From: CANLBN01 sp965230205
Lineage (GTDB): Bacteria; Pseudomonadota; Gammaproteobacteria; Pseudomonadales; Cellvibrionaceae
Reading direction: 5' to 3'
Assembly: GCA_965230205.1 (NCBI GenBank)
Contig: OZ245996.1
Span: 620,001 to 684,000, forward strand
DNA: 64,000 nucleotides
In this document: positions 17,594 to 27,089 of the stretch, one piece after another
Position numbering within the stretch: the stretch's first letter is position 1
How the letters are laid out: every line of letters starts with the position of its first letter
Program-made: the position numbers and the translations under genes
Notes under the pieces: generated by a model
The model's input: the letters and a program-made list of their open reading frames with translations, nothing else
Told to the model about the DNA's origin: nothing
Database searches by the model: none

Positions 17594-17612
17594 TTAAGGA
17601 ACCTCTGATTAA
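17594..17612 (+). repeat. Solo copy of a dispersed repeat end
   Basis: TTAAGGAACCTCTGATTAA is identical to the left terminal inverted repeat of the 271-bp element at 46209-46479 and differs by one base from its right end. Here only one end is present, in the 32-bp gap between the PhoQ-like gene and mtgA, so it may be a remnant or a recurring intergenic motif. Confidence 0.6.
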
Positions 17613-17619
17613 ATCACAA

Positions 17620-18306
17620 CTACAACTCCTTTAAATATCCTATCCCTCCCAAAGCCCTCATTGACTGTCTGATATCATGTGCCCTGTCATAAACATAATC
17701 CGAAGGGGCCTCAGCCAAATAACGTTTGGGACTTGGCAAGACTGCTGCTAGGGTAGAAGCTTGAAATAAGCTCATTCGCCGAGGAGAAACCCCATAAAAT
17801 TGTTCACTTGCGGTACCAACGCCATAAACCCCAGGACCAAACTCAACAACATTGACATACAACTCTAAAATTCTTTCTTTCGTGAGAAATACCTCTAACC
17901 ATAACGTTAACCAAGCTTCGATACCCTTACGTACAATGCTTCTCCCCGACCACAGGTATAAGTTTTTAACCAATTGTTGAGTGATTGTACTAGCCCCTCT
18001 TCTCTTAGAACGTTTTTCTGATAAGGCTTTCTTTAATGATTCGAAATCAAAACCAAAATGGTCAGGGAATTTCTGATCTTCAGCAGCAATTACAGCAAGA
18101 AAAAACTGTGGCGAGACTTCACTATAAGTTACCCATTTATCTCGCAAATTAAGTGATTTTACTTTCTCATCACTCAGTACGAATGCAGTTATCGGAGGAT
18201 TAATCCAGCGCAGCGGTAAAGACAAAAGAATAGTGATGCATAAAAAGGCAATAAAAAGAACCAATAAAGTCTTTATTATTATCTTAAAAGGAGAATGAGA
18301 TAACAT
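17620..18306 (-). CDS. mtgA: Monofunctional peptidoglycan glycosyltransferase MtgA
   Basis: Polymerises lipid II into glycan strands at the outer face of the inner membrane without a transpeptidase domain. At 228 residues it has one N-terminal membrane anchor (about 10-32) and a GT51 domain with the catalytic glutamate E76 in AAEDQKFPDHFG, the RGASTITQQLVKN motif (103-115), and KERILELYVNVVEFGPGVYG at about 143-162. It follows the SDR gene by 14 bp on the same strand, so it may be co-transcribed with the RND and SDR genes, although function does not obviously link them. Confidence 0.95.
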   Translation of the reverse strand: MLSHSPFKIIIKTLLVLFIAFLCITILLSLPLRWINPPITAFVLSDEKVKSLNLRDKWVTYSEVSPQFFLAVIAAEDQKFPDHFGFDFESLKKALSEKRSKRRGASTITQQLVKNLYLWSGRSIVRKGIEAWLTLWLEVFLTKERILELYVNVVEFGPGVYGVGTASEQFYGVSPRRMSLFQASTLAAVLPSPKRYLAEAPSDYVYDRAHDIRQSMRALGGIGYLKEL

Positions 18307-18320
18307 AGCCAGAGGAGTAC

Positions 18321-19067
18321 CTAACGTCCCCCAGAGACGTCAATAAAACTACCCGTTGTGTAAGAAGCTTCATCTGAAAGCAACCACATAATAGCTTTAG
18401 CAACCTCTATTGGCTCCCCTCCTCTTTGCATTGGCAATGACGATTGCAATCGTTGAACTCGATTAGGCTCGCCCGCACTTGCATGAATATCGGTATTAAT
18501 TAAACCAGGACGAACCCCATTGACCCGAATACCTTGATCTGCAACCTCTTTTGCAAGGCCCACTGTCATCGTATCAATAGCACCTTTTGAGGCTGCATAA
18601 TCAATATATTCATTAGGCGACCCCAATCTCGCAGCCATTGAAGAAACATTCACAATACTTCCTCCAGAGCCTCCTGATTGAGTTGATAATCGTTTGATTG
18701 CCTCACGAGCACAAATAAAATATCCCGTAACATTGGTAGCAAAAAGACTATTAAGTCGCTCTGCATTCATATCAACCAATGGCATTTGTGTATGAATGAT
18801 ACCTGCATTATTAACCAATGCCGCTAATTGGCCCAATTGTCGGTCAATGGATTCAAACAATGTCATCACCTGCTGTTCATCACTAACATCAGCAGCGACA
18901 GCGATTGCTTTACCACCCTGCTTTTCTATCTCAGCAATAATCTTATCAGCTGCAACTTTATCGTGACGATAATTGACACAGACATCATAACCTCGGCCCG
19001 CTGCCAATAAAGCCGTTTCAGCACCAATGCCTCGGCTTGCGCCAGTGATAAGAACCGTTTTAGACAT
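18321..19067 (-). CDS. SDR-family oxidoreductase
   Basis: A classical short-chain dehydrogenase/reductase of 248 residues. It has the NAD(P)-binding GASRGIG at 9-15, NNAG at 86-89, catalytic Ser in VSSMAARLG and the Y157-x3-K161 pair (YAASK). The Arg in NYRHD after the second strand suggests NADPH preference. It overlaps the start-proximal gene, the RND exporter, by 8 bp, so the two are translationally coupled. The substrate cannot be read from the sequence; lipid, sugar or ketone substrates are all possible. Confidence 0.9.
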   Translation of the reverse strand: MSKTVLITGASRGIGAETALLAAGRGYDVCVNYRHDKVAADKIIAEIEKQGGKAIAVAADVSDEQQVMTLFESIDRQLGQLAALVNNAGIIHTQMPLVDMNAERLNSLFATNVTGYFICAREAIKRLSTQSGGSGGSIVNVSSMAARLGSPNEYIDYAASKGAIDTMTVGLAKEVADQGIRVNGVRPGLINTDIHASAGEPNRVQRLQSSLPMQRGGEPIEVAKAIMWLLSDEASYTTGSFIDVSGGR

Positions 19068-21684
19068 GACCTTCTTCGCCTAGAGGTTTAAAGAGTAAGA
19101 TCAATTTAGGTAATAATGTTAAAGATGAAATAATGGCCGCAAACATCGCTAAACCTGTCAGCAAACCAAAATAAATAGAAGGTATAAACTCAGATAAGGC
19201 TAAAATAGAAAAACCCACAATAATAGTTATCGATGTGTAATACATCGCACGGCCAATGGAGCCATGGGCATTATGCATGGATGTAATATAATTTTTTTCT
19301 ATGGAAAATTCCCGCCTAAATCGATAGATATAATGGATAGCATTGTCCACACCGATACCAACAGCGATTGCAGCAATGGTAATTGTCATCATATCCAGGG
19401 GAATACCAACCAAGCCCATCCCGCCCAATACAACTAATGCCGCTAACATATTAGGGATAAGCGCGATCAACGATAATAGCAAAGAGCGGAAAAGCACTAA
19501 AAACATTATCAAGATACCCACAAATACAGCACCAATCGTTAAAATTTGCGAGCTGAATAAACTTTGTAACATATTGTTGTATAGTACTAGCACACCCGTT
19601 AAATGCACTTGCTCAGGCTCATAGCCCATATTCTCAACCAGATGATTTCGTACAGTACTTAATAATTCAGCTCGACGCAGACTCGTATCGGTTTCTTTTA
19701 TTCGCATCGTTAAACGCGTTTGCTCGCTGTCACCCGCCAAATAGGGATCCACTAAAAAAGAGGTTATATCATCAGGTAATGCTCGTCGCATCAATGCTAA
19801 TTCAAAGTCATTTAAGCTTTTTCCATTAAGGTCTCGAGCCACTTTATAAGCCATAGCCAACGATTGCACTTTTCCCACTTCAGACAAGCTGTCAAGATAA
19901 TCATGTACCGCTTCAATTTTCTCCATACCCACTTGAGTAAACCAGTAGTTACTGGTTGATTTATTCGTATTCGATGTTTCCAAAGCAAACGGGTCATCAG
20001 TAGAACCACCAAAAGGGTCGCCGGATAACGAACTATCTGAAAATGGATCTTCCTCAATGGCAAAAGTCTCTGTATTTGCAGGAGGGGCAAATGGGTCATC
20101 ACCAAAAGCATCACCAAATTCACCGCCAGCCACTTCAACAACGCTGCCCGAAATATCAGTCTCAGAAGTTGTATCATTTTTATCTAAAATGACATCCAAT
20201 GTAATGGTTCCGCCTAATTGCTGATCAATAACCAGCATCCCCTGGTGAATTTCTGTCGACGAATGAAAATAATCAATAAATCGATTTTCGACTTTTAACT
20301 GACTAATACCAACCACACTGATAATGGTTGCCACCAACCCCATTACAATAATAAAGAGACCATATTTTTCCGTAAAACGAGAAAACTTTAAGGTAAAGAT
20401 ACCCGATTTATCTTCCTGATAATCTGGCGTAGTTTTTGGTAACAACATCAACCCTGATGGGATTAAGATAAACGCCATAAAAAAAGCAATGCACAGACCG
20501 ATTGTCATCATCCAACCAAAATCAATAACTGGGCGAATACCACTAACCACCAGAGACACAAAAGCCACTACGGTTGTTAATACCGTATAAAGACATGGCT
20601 TAAACATAAAGAGTATTGTTTCACGCAGATTATCAGCAACAATCAGATGATCTCGCTGATTAGAAAACTCTCGATAGCGCACAATTAAATGGATGGTGAT
20701 CATCAAACAAACGATCAGCAGCAATGCGACAAAGTTAGAAGATATGACCGTCAAACGCCAATCTATGGTTGCCAAAAAACCCAACATAATCAGCAACGTT
20801 AAAACACAGGTAACCAAAGGTAAAATAACAAACTGCCACTGGCGAAAAATAACACTGAGAATAACAATAATAAAAATAACAATCCCCGTACCAAACACAA
20901 TGATATCGCTACGGATAAAATCTACCATATCGGCTGTAATCATAGTGACACCGCCAACAAAAATTTCCGCATCACCATTATATTTTTGAACAACAGAGCG
21001 TACTGTTTGTACACGTTCATGGCTACGTTCAGTTGAAGCCGTTCGATAATCTAAAAATATTTTTGAAACTTCATCCAGTTGTTGTTGCTCATCAGCACTT
21101 AAACTTTCAACAGACTTTTTCAAGCGTAGCGCATCACGTTCACGCACCAATTCAATATATCGATTATCTGTTGATAGATTTAATAAAATAGCCGTGGTTT
21201 TCCCATCAGGACCTAACAGCATATCTTTATAAATAGGGCTCTCAGTAAATTCCCTTTTCGCTAAAGAGTAATCAATTTCAGGGCTGGATAATGTTTTAAC
21301 GCCCTTAGCAACATCGGTCAAAGAAACTGGAGGACTATATAATAAAGGCACATCTAAAATAGAATTAGCGCTGCTTATTCCTTCAACATCGACCAAATCG
21401 TCACGCAAAGTTTTCAAATGATTTAATGTTTTAGATTTAAATAATTCCTCATTAGGCTTATAGGTTACTATCAAAAAATCGCCTGATTGATAGCGTTTTC
21501 CAATCTCACGAAAATAATCCAAGTCTTTATCATACTCTAATGTCAATGCATCAGAGGAGGCATCTATTTTTAAATTAGGAATATTCATTGCCAGCAAAGT
21601 AGTCAGCACAGCGACACACAACACTGTCCATAGCGGCTTTTTCAACACACAATGAAAATAAAATTCGGTTATTTTTGCTAGCAT
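19060..21684 (-). CDS. RND/MMPL-family exporter with an acidic DPF-repeat insert
   Basis: An 874-residue inner-membrane transporter of the RND superfamily (MMPL/COG1033 branch). It has an N-terminal helix (about 17-32), two large periplasmic loops, and two groups of membrane helices, the second ending IAVGIGVDNAIHYIYRFRRE with the MMPL-type charged motif. Members move lipids, hopanoids or hydrophobic compounds. The second periplasmic loop carries an unusual low-complexity insert (about residues 505-575) with four DPF motifs and many Gly/Ser/Asp. The gene is coupled to the downstream SDR by an 8-bp overlap, suggesting a lipid-like substrate handled by both; this is inference. Confidence 0.88.
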   Translation of the reverse strand: MLAKITEFYFHCVLKKPLWTVLCVAVLTTLLAMNIPNLKIDASSDALTLEYDKDLDYFREIGKRYQSGDFLIVTYKPNEELFKSKTLNHLKTLRDDLVDVEGISSANSILDVPLLYSPPVSLTDVAKGVKTLSSPEIDYSLAKREFTESPIYKDMLLGPDGKTTAILLNLSTDNRYIELVRERDALRLKKSVESLSADEQQQLDEVSKIFLDYRTASTERSHERVQTVRSVVQKYNGDAEIFVGGVTMITADMVDFIRSDIIVFGTGIVIFIIVILSVIFRQWQFVILPLVTCVLTLLIMLGFLATIDWRLTVISSNFVALLLIVCLMITIHLIVRYREFSNQRDHLIVADNLRETILFMFKPCLYTVLTTVVAFVSLVVSGIRPVIDFGWMMTIGLCIAFFMAFILIPSGLMLLPKTTPDYQEDKSGIFTLKFSRFTEKYGLFIIVMGLVATIISVVGISQLKVENRFIDYFHSSTEIHQGMLVIDQQLGGTITLDVILDKNDTTSETDISGSVVEVAGGEFGDAFGDDPFAPPANTETFAIEEDPFSDSSLSGDPFGGSTDDPFALETSNTNKSTSNYWFTQVGMEKIEAVHDYLDSLSEVGKVQSLAMAYKVARDLNGKSLNDFELALMRRALPDDITSFLVDPYLAGDSEQTRLTMRIKETDTSLRRAELLSTVRNHLVENMGYEPEQVHLTGVLVLYNNMLQSLFSSQILTIGAVFVGILIMFLVLFRSLLLSLIALIPNMLAALVVLGGMGLVGIPLDMMTITIAAIAVGIGVDNAIHYIYRFRREFSIEKNYITSMHNAHGSIGRAMYYTSITIIVGFSILALSEFIPSIYFGLLTGLAMFAAIISSLTLLPKLILLFKPLGEEGHV

Positions 21685-21741
21685 TAAAGATTTTCCTGTT
21701 ATTACATATTACAAAAGCCAAACGATTGACCTTTGTTTTTC

Positions 21742-22401
21742 CTATTCACCCCATCGAGGCATAACGGTTTGTTCAATATTTAATTGATCCAAAATTCGAG
21801 CCACAACAAAATTAATTAAATCGTCGATTGTTGATGGTCGTTGATAAAAACCTGGGCTGGCAGGCAATACAACCACCCCCATTTGCGTTAGTTTCAGCAT
21901 ATTTTCCAGATGTACCTGAGAATAAGGCGTCTCCCGCGGCACTACAATTAACTGGCGGCGCTCTTTCAGTGCAACATCCGCCGCTCGTTCGATTAAATTA
22001 TTGCTGGCACCCTGTGCAATTGCCGATAAAGTGCCGCCACTGGCAGGGCAAATAACCATGGAAGCAGGGCTGCTAGAACCCGAAGCAACGGGCGCAAACC
22101 AGTCTTCTCGGCTAAAAACTTTCAGCTGTTCAGGCTTCGCCTTATAGTGCTCAGAGAGTGCAATACACTGTGCATCTGTATTACTTTGATTGTGAACATC
22201 AGCTTCAGGCAAAATAAAATCGGTTTCGGTACGAATCACAACTTCAGCTGCCCGTGATATCAATAAAAAAACCTGACAATTTTCCGCGATTAAACACTCG
22301 AGCAAGCGCAAACCATATTGCGCACCGGAGGCACCGGTTATTGCTAAAGTAATAGTTCTGGAAAAAATTTGTTCTTTACTATTCATAACAGTATTGGTCA
22401 T
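21742..22401 (-). CDS. ubiX: Flavin prenyltransferase UbiX
   Basis: Joins dimethylallyl phosphate to FMN to make the prenyl-FMN cofactor for UbiD-type decarboxylases in ubiquinone synthesis. The FMN-binding ITGASGAQYG is at about residues 20-29, with CPASGGTLSAIAQGASNNLIERAADV and the VPRETPYSQVHLENMLKL segment downstream. The 219-residue length is normal; the first 16 residues look like a nonconserved extension and later starts are possible. mpl is directly upstream (30 bp), the usual mpl-ubiX pair. UbiD is not in the window. Confidence 0.95.
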   Translation of the reverse strand: MTNTVMNSKEQIFSRTITLAITGASGAQYGLRLLECLIAENCQVFLLISRAAEVVIRTETDFILPEADVHNQSNTDAQCIALSEHYKAKPEQLKVFSREDWFAPVASGSSSPASMVICPASGGTLSAIAQGASNNLIERAADVALKERRQLIVVPRETPYSQVHLENMLKLTQMGVVVLPASPGFYQRPSTIDDLINFVVARILDQLNIEQTVMPRWGE

Positions 22402-22431
22402 AGCAATGTATTTTCTAACGACTCTATTTGA

Positions 22432-23820
22432 CTAAGATGATCTTAATTTATTGATCAAGCGTTGATGCACACCACCGAAACCACCATTACTCATAATGAC
22501 GACATGCGTTGGAATATTCTGAGCGGCAGCAATGAGTTCGCATGTAGATTCTATTATTTGATCGATGGAAGCACATACCGTAGCAGGAATAGTTGTTTGA
22601 TCAATCACAGCATCAATATCCCACTGTAAACCTGCCGGGTTAAACCACAATACCTGATTAGCCGCACTACAGGCTGTAGCTAATGATGACTGATGAATTC
22701 CCATACGCATCGTATTGGAGCGTGGCTCAATGAGCGCAATAATATTTTCATTGCCGACCTTAGCTCTCAACCCTTCGAGCGTGGTTGCAATGGCTGTAGG
22801 ATGGTGAGCAAAATCATCATAAATACGAAGCCCATCAACATCATACAAACATTCCATTCTCCGCTTAACGCCCTCAAATTCACCCAGTGCTGCAGCGGAT
22901 ATCTCTGGGGTTACACCAACATGCCTAGCTGCTGCCATTGCCGCAACTGCATTAGCCACATTGTGCTTACCCAATTGAGACCAACGAATATCAGCTTGAG
23001 GTTGCCCATCGAATAAAACGGTAAATTCTGAACCATCATCTACAACAAGCCTCGCAGACCAGCCACTATTTACCGTAGCTGATGTGGTGGCTGCAAAGCC
23101 TTCTACTGGCGTCCAACACCCCTGCGCTATTACCTCATCGACCGCCTCACTATCATTTGGCTTAACGATTAAACCGTTATTTGGCACTGTCCTAATCACA
23201 TGATGAAACTGTTTTTGGATAGCCTTCAAATCATCAAAAATGTCTGCATGATCAAATTCAAGATTGTTCACTATCAATGTCCGCGGACAATAGTGAACAA
23301 ACTTGGAGCGCTTATCAAAAAACGCACTGTCATATTCGTCTGCTTCAATCACAAAGAAAGGTGTTTCCCCTAAGCGCGCAGAAACCGAAAAATTAGTGGG
23401 AACCCCTCCAATTAAATAACCCGGTGCCATACCCGCATACTCCAGGATCCAAGCCAGCATACTACTGGTCGTCGTTTTCCCATGCGTACCCGATACAGCC
23501 AACACCCATTTACCCTGCAAGACATTCTCTCTCAGCCATTGAGGCCCAGAGGTGTATGCTAAACCGCGGTCTAACACTGCCTCGACGAGTGGATTACCGC
23601 GGCTCATTGCATTACCAATGACAATCAGATCAGGATTTGATTCCAATTGTGAAATATCGTAGCCCTCAATCAGCTCAATACCCGCTGATTCCAGTTGGGT
23701 GCTCATCGGAGGGTAAACATTGGCATCGCAGCCAGTCACTCGGTAACCTTTCGCGACAGCCAGCTGAGCTAAACTCCCCATAAAGGTGCCGCAAATACCA
23801 AGAATATGAATGTGTTGCAT
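22432..23820 (-). CDS. mpl: UDP-N-acetylmuramate:tripeptide ligase Mpl (cell-wall recycling)
   Basis: Attaches recycled L-Ala-gamma-D-Glu-meso-DAP to UDP-MurNAc, returning wall peptide to synthesis. A full-length (462-residue) Mur ligase: N-terminal UDP-binding domain (HILGICGTFMGSLAQLA), ATP P-loop GTHGKTTT at 111-118, EADEYDSAFFDKRSKFVHY segment, and a C-terminal domain with YDDFAHHPTAI and EPRSNTMRMG. The peptide-recycling signature supports Mpl over MurC. It is followed by ubiX on the same strand and preceded by a 340-bp spacer containing a repeat-like block. Confidence 0.96.
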   Translation of the reverse strand: MQHIHILGICGTFMGSLAQLAVAKGYRVTGCDANVYPPMSTQLESAGIELIEGYDISQLESNPDLIVIGNAMSRGNPLVEAVLDRGLAYTSGPQWLRENVLQGKWVLAVSGTHGKTTTSSMLAWILEYAGMAPGYLIGGVPTNFSVSARLGETPFFVIEADEYDSAFFDKRSKFVHYCPRTLIVNNLEFDHADIFDDLKAIQKQFHHVIRTVPNNGLIVKPNDSEAVDEVIAQGCWTPVEGFAATTSATVNSGWSARLVVDDGSEFTVLFDGQPQADIRWSQLGKHNVANAVAAMAAARHVGVTPEISAAALGEFEGVKRRMECLYDVDGLRIYDDFAHHPTAIATTLEGLRAKVGNENIIALIEPRSNTMRMGIHQSSLATACSAANQVLWFNPAGLQWDIDAVIDQTTIPATVCASIDQIIESTCELIAAAQNIPTHVVIMSNGGFGGVHQRLINKLRSS

Positions 23821-23899
23821 AATAAAAGGCTATTAAAGACTCAAAATCGACAAGATAACACGAAGATTCGGTAACGAACACTGCCGCTATGCTCATCTT

Positions 23900-24056
23900 T
23901 AAGAAGAAAATAAAGGAAGCGCTTAAAAACGTAGGCGAAGCAGCCAGCGCAAGGCAAACATTTGCGAAAAGTGGGAGTTTATACCCAATAAATGACCAAT
24001 TTGAGCAAATTTTTAACGCGGCGATGGCAATACAGGTAGTTTTTTAGAGGTTCCTA
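23900..24056. repeat. Putative dispersed intergenic repeat
   Basis: The 340-bp gap between the divergent mpl and pfp genes (23821-24160) has no convincing gene. Its middle holds a compositionally distinct block ending TTTTTTAGAGGTTCCTAAAC. The reverse complement of that end, TTTAGGAACCTCTAAAA, shares TTWAGGAACCTCT with the repeat ends at 17594 and 46209. From memory, such blocks recur between genes in marine Gammaproteobacteria. The boundaries and identity are inferred, because only one copy lies in the window. The remaining 100 bp before pfp probably holds its promoter (TATTAT at 24089). Confidence 0.4.
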
Positions 24057-24160
24057 AACACAGACATGAAACTGTGGCCCTTTTCCAGTATTATGCGCGC
24101 CTAATTAACAACCAATCGCTTGTAAACATCAATCCCCTGCAAACATAGGACAAACACTCA

Positions 24161-25426
24161 ATGGCCAAGAAAAATGCATTTTATGCTCAATCAGGTGGTG
24201 TCACTGCCGTTATCAACGCTTCCGCTTGTGGCGTTATTGAAACAGCACGTCAACATAAAAAGCATATCGGTCGTGTATATGCAGGACACAATGGCATCAT
24301 CGGCGCTTTAAGAGAGGAACTGATTGATACCAATAAAGAAAGTGCAAAAACAATTGCGGCTTTAAAGCACACCCCTTCTGGTGCTTTTGGTTCTTGTCGC
24401 TATAAGTTAAAAAGCCTTGAACAAAATAAAGCCGAATACGAGCGCTTAATTGAAGTCTTCAAAGCACACAATATCGGTTACTTCTTCTATAATGGCGGCG
24501 GCGATTCCGCAGATACCTGCCTTAAAATCTCTCAATTATCCGAAAAAATGGGCTACCCTATCCAAGCCATTCACGTCCCTAAAACCGTCGATAATGATTT
24601 GCCAATTACTGACAACTCTCCTGGCTTTGGCTCTGTTGCCAAGTACGTTGCTGTTTCGACTAAAGAAGCCGCATTGGATGTCGCCTCGATGTGTGAAACA
24701 TCAACCAAAGTATTTATTCTAGAAGTGATGGGTCGACACGCAGGGTGGATTGCTGGAGCCAGTGCATTAGCCGCAGAAAAAGAAGGTGATGCACCACACA
24801 TTATCTTATTCCCAGAAATTGCTTTTAATAAAGATAAATTTATTAAGCGGGTAAAACAAACCGTTAAAAAACACGGCTATTGTGTCATCGTTGCTTCCGA
24901 AGGGGCTCAGTATAAAGATGGCACTTTCCTCGCTGATGCTGGCAATACTGATGCCTTTGGCCATAAACAATTGGGTGGTGTCGCGCCTACATTAGCGACC
25001 ATGGTAAAAGAAGAGCTCGGTTATAAATACCATTGGGCATTAGCGGATTATCTCCAGCGCGCAGCACGCCACATTGCTTCAGCTACAGATGTGGAACAAG
25101 CTTATGCCGTTGGTAAAGCAGCGGTTGAAATGGCAGTTGCCGGAAAAAATGCCGTAATGCCTGCAATCATTCGCGGTAAAGGAAAGCGTTACACATGGAA
25201 AATTGAAGAAGCGCCGCTTTCTGACGTTGCCAATGTCGAAAAAATGATGCCGCGAGATTATATCAGCAAAGATGGCTTCGGTATTACCGAAAAAGGACGA
25301 AATTACTTCGAACCATTAATTCAAGGAGAAGACTATCCTCCTTATGGCAAAAACGGCTTACCTCAATACGTTTCATTGAAAAAAGTGTTTGCTACTAAAA
25401 AAATCAAAAAGAAGTTCATTATTTAG
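24161..25426 (+). CDS. Pyrophosphate-dependent 6-phosphofructokinase
   Basis: Reversibly phosphorylates fructose 6-phosphate with PPi in place of ATP. At 421 residues it is longer than E. coli PfkA (320), as in the PPi group. It shows YAQSGGVTAVINASACGV (8-25), GGGDSADT (112-119) where ATP enzymes have GGDGS, and PKTVDND (140-146) with the lysine typical of PPi use, plus EVMGRHAGWIAG. The donor assignment rests on these motifs. The nearby membrane and soluble pyrophosphatases support a PPi-based economy. A strong hairpin terminator follows at 25440. Confidence 0.92.
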   Translation: MAKKNAFYAQSGGVTAVINASACGVIETARQHKKHIGRVYAGHNGIIGALREELIDTNKESAKTIAALKHTPSGAFGSCRYKLKSLEQNKAEYERLIEVFKAHNIGYFFYNGGGDSADTCLKISQLSEKMGYPIQAIHVPKTVDNDLPITDNSPGFGSVAKYVAVSTKEAALDVASMCETSTKVFILEVMGRHAGWIAGASALAAEKEGDAPHIILFPEIAFNKDKFIKRVKQTVKKHGYCVIVASEGAQYKDGTFLADAGNTDAFGHKQLGGVAPTLATMVKEELGYKYHWALADYLQRAARHIASATDVEQAYAVGKAAVEMAVAGKNAVMPAIIRGKGKRYTWKIEEAPLSDVANVEKMMPRDYISKDGFGITEKGRNYFEPLIQGEDYPPYGKNGLPQYVSLKKVFATKKIKKKFII

Positions 25427-25439
25427 AACAGCTCAAAAC

Positions 25440-25484
25440 AAAGTAAATACTCAGACATTCTACCTGAGTATTTACTTTCTTCTC
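25440..25484 (+). terminator. Rho-independent terminator after the PPi-phosphofructokinase gene
   Basis: A perfect 15-bp inverted repeat (25440-25454 AAAGTAAATACTCAG with 25464-25478) around a 9-nt loop, then a pyrimidine run TTTCTTCTC. It begins 14 bp after the stop codon. Confidence 0.85.
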
Positions 25485-25594
25485 TTGTCAGTTCACCCAA
25501 CTAAACCTCATTAAACAATTGCACTTCATTTTTTAATATTTTTTACGCATTTTTCATCTTTTCGGCTATTCTGAATTAAGCAGTATCATTAACA

Positions 25595-26965
25595 ATGAAT
25601 AAAAAACCAAATTGTATGAGCGCCTACACAGGGCATATCGCTAAATTACAGGAAAAAACCCAAGTTGTTGCAAGCGAGGACATTTTAAGCGACAACGGCG
25701 TTCTTATCGCCAAGTCTGGCACGGAAATCAACGAAAAAACCTGTCAAAACATTTTAAAGTTTAAATTACTTAAGCCATTAGAAGACTCTATTTTTATTGC
25801 AAACCAACTTAACCCGAAATCAATTTTTGAACAAATTATTGATAAAATAAATAGAGACAGCTATTTAAAAGCCTTAAACTCCAAACTAGGCAACACTAAA
25901 GTTTTACAAGCCTGCTGCCTAAATCTTAAAAAATACCCTCTGCTACTGCAAAAATTAACCGTACTGGATATGGAGCTAACCGATATCTTTCATCAATCGC
26001 TAATATCCGGTTACTTTGCGTATCTATGTGGAATAATAGAGAAACTTTCACAAAAGAAAATAGAAGAAACTTTTCTTGCTGGTATCATTCATGACATTGG
26101 TTTACTGCATATCGATAGATATATATTGACTAAACAAGAAACACTGACTGCTGAAGAATGGAAAAAAATACAGTCACACCCCGTCATTGCCTATGAAATT
26201 TTAAAACGCATTCCCAAATTTCCTACCAATGTTGCAAAAGCTGTTTTAGAACATCACGAAAACCTGGATGGCTCAGGCTATCCTCGCGCAAAAACTGCTC
26301 ATGACATTAGTAGCCTTGGGCAACTAATCAATTTATTAGACAATGTCATCGTTATTTACAACAAGAAATTTAAACCGCTAAAGCACAGTTTGCATGATGT
26401 AATGCCTATTGTACAAATCAATATGCACTCTTATTTTCCGAGTGTCGTCTCTATTATTTTTCAATTACTCAGACAAGTGCCACTCTCACCGGTGAAAGAG
26501 TCTGACTGCAGCATTCTTAATAATTTAATCGAGCATGTAGAAGAACAACAAAACTACATCAATAAAATCACACAAACAATTCAACGCGCTAATGATGACA
26601 TCGGTTTTACTCATAACAATAAGTCAATCTATTCAATACAGAATATTGCGATTAACATTTTAGTTATTATCAATAGCGCTGGTTTATATGGAGAAAACCT
26701 TAATTGGGCAGAACAATTAAATAATCATGAAGATGAGCAAGCTCTTTATTCCGAAGTTGAAGATACTCGCTTAATACAAGAGGAGATAATTTATCAACTT
26801 CAAGCATACCAAAAATCAGCCAATGTATTTATCAATCAAAACCCCGACAGTCCTTTAAGTTTACAACTGTCAGCCGCAATTGATACCTTCGCTAAAATAG
26901 CTCGGCCACCCATACCAGAATCACTCGAAAACTATTGGGAAAAATTAAAGTCTGGAAAGGCTTAG
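25595..26965 (+). CDS. HD-GYP domain protein (cyclic-di-GMP phosphodiesterase-like)
   Basis: A 456-residue cytoplasmic protein. The N-terminal part (about 20-75) contains a repeat-like LSDNGVLIAKSGTEIN module seen before HD-GYP domains. The HD-GYP domain (about 130-300) has H166-D167 in HDIGLLHID, a histidine in QSHPVIAYEIL, H220-H221 in EHHENLDGSGYP and the GYP at 228-230, so the metal site and signature look complete. The C-terminal 150 residues are helical and unrecognised. There is no membrane segment. It sits between pfp and hppA with its own terminator; no link to PPi metabolism can be read from the sequence. Confidence 0.88.
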   Translation: MNKKPNCMSAYTGHIAKLQEKTQVVASEDILSDNGVLIAKSGTEINEKTCQNILKFKLLKPLEDSIFIANQLNPKSIFEQIIDKINRDSYLKALNSKLGNTKVLQACCLNLKKYPLLLQKLTVLDMELTDIFHQSLISGYFAYLCGIIEKLSQKKIEETFLAGIIHDIGLLHIDRYILTKQETLTAEEWKKIQSHPVIAYEILKRIPKFPTNVAKAVLEHHENLDGSGYPRAKTAHDISSLGQLINLLDNVIVIYNKKFKPLKHSLHDVMPIVQINMHSYFPSVVSIIFQLLRQVPLSPVKESDCSILNNLIEHVEEQQNYINKITQTIQRANDDIGFTHNNKSIYSIQNIAINILVIINSAGLYGENLNWAEQLNNHEDEQALYSEVEDTRLIQEEIIYQLQAYQKSANVFINQNPDSPLSLQLSAAIDTFAKIARPPIPESLENYWEKLKSGKA

Positions 26966-26989
26966 CTTTCCAACTAAACAATAAAAAAA

Positions 26990-27013
26990 GCCCCGCAGAT
27001 GCGGGGCTTTATA
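26990..27013. terminator. Terminator between the HD-GYP gene and hppA
   Basis: AGCCCCGC/GCGGGGCT, an 8-bp GC-rich stem with a 4-nt loop, preceded by AAAAAA and followed by TTTAT. It lies between convergent genes and can serve both strands. Confidence 0.88.
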
Positions 27014-27089
27014 ACGTTAATTAGTTACTATTATTTAATTTCAATTAAATAATTAAAAGTGTTTTCAAAGAAAAACGATCATTCAATAA

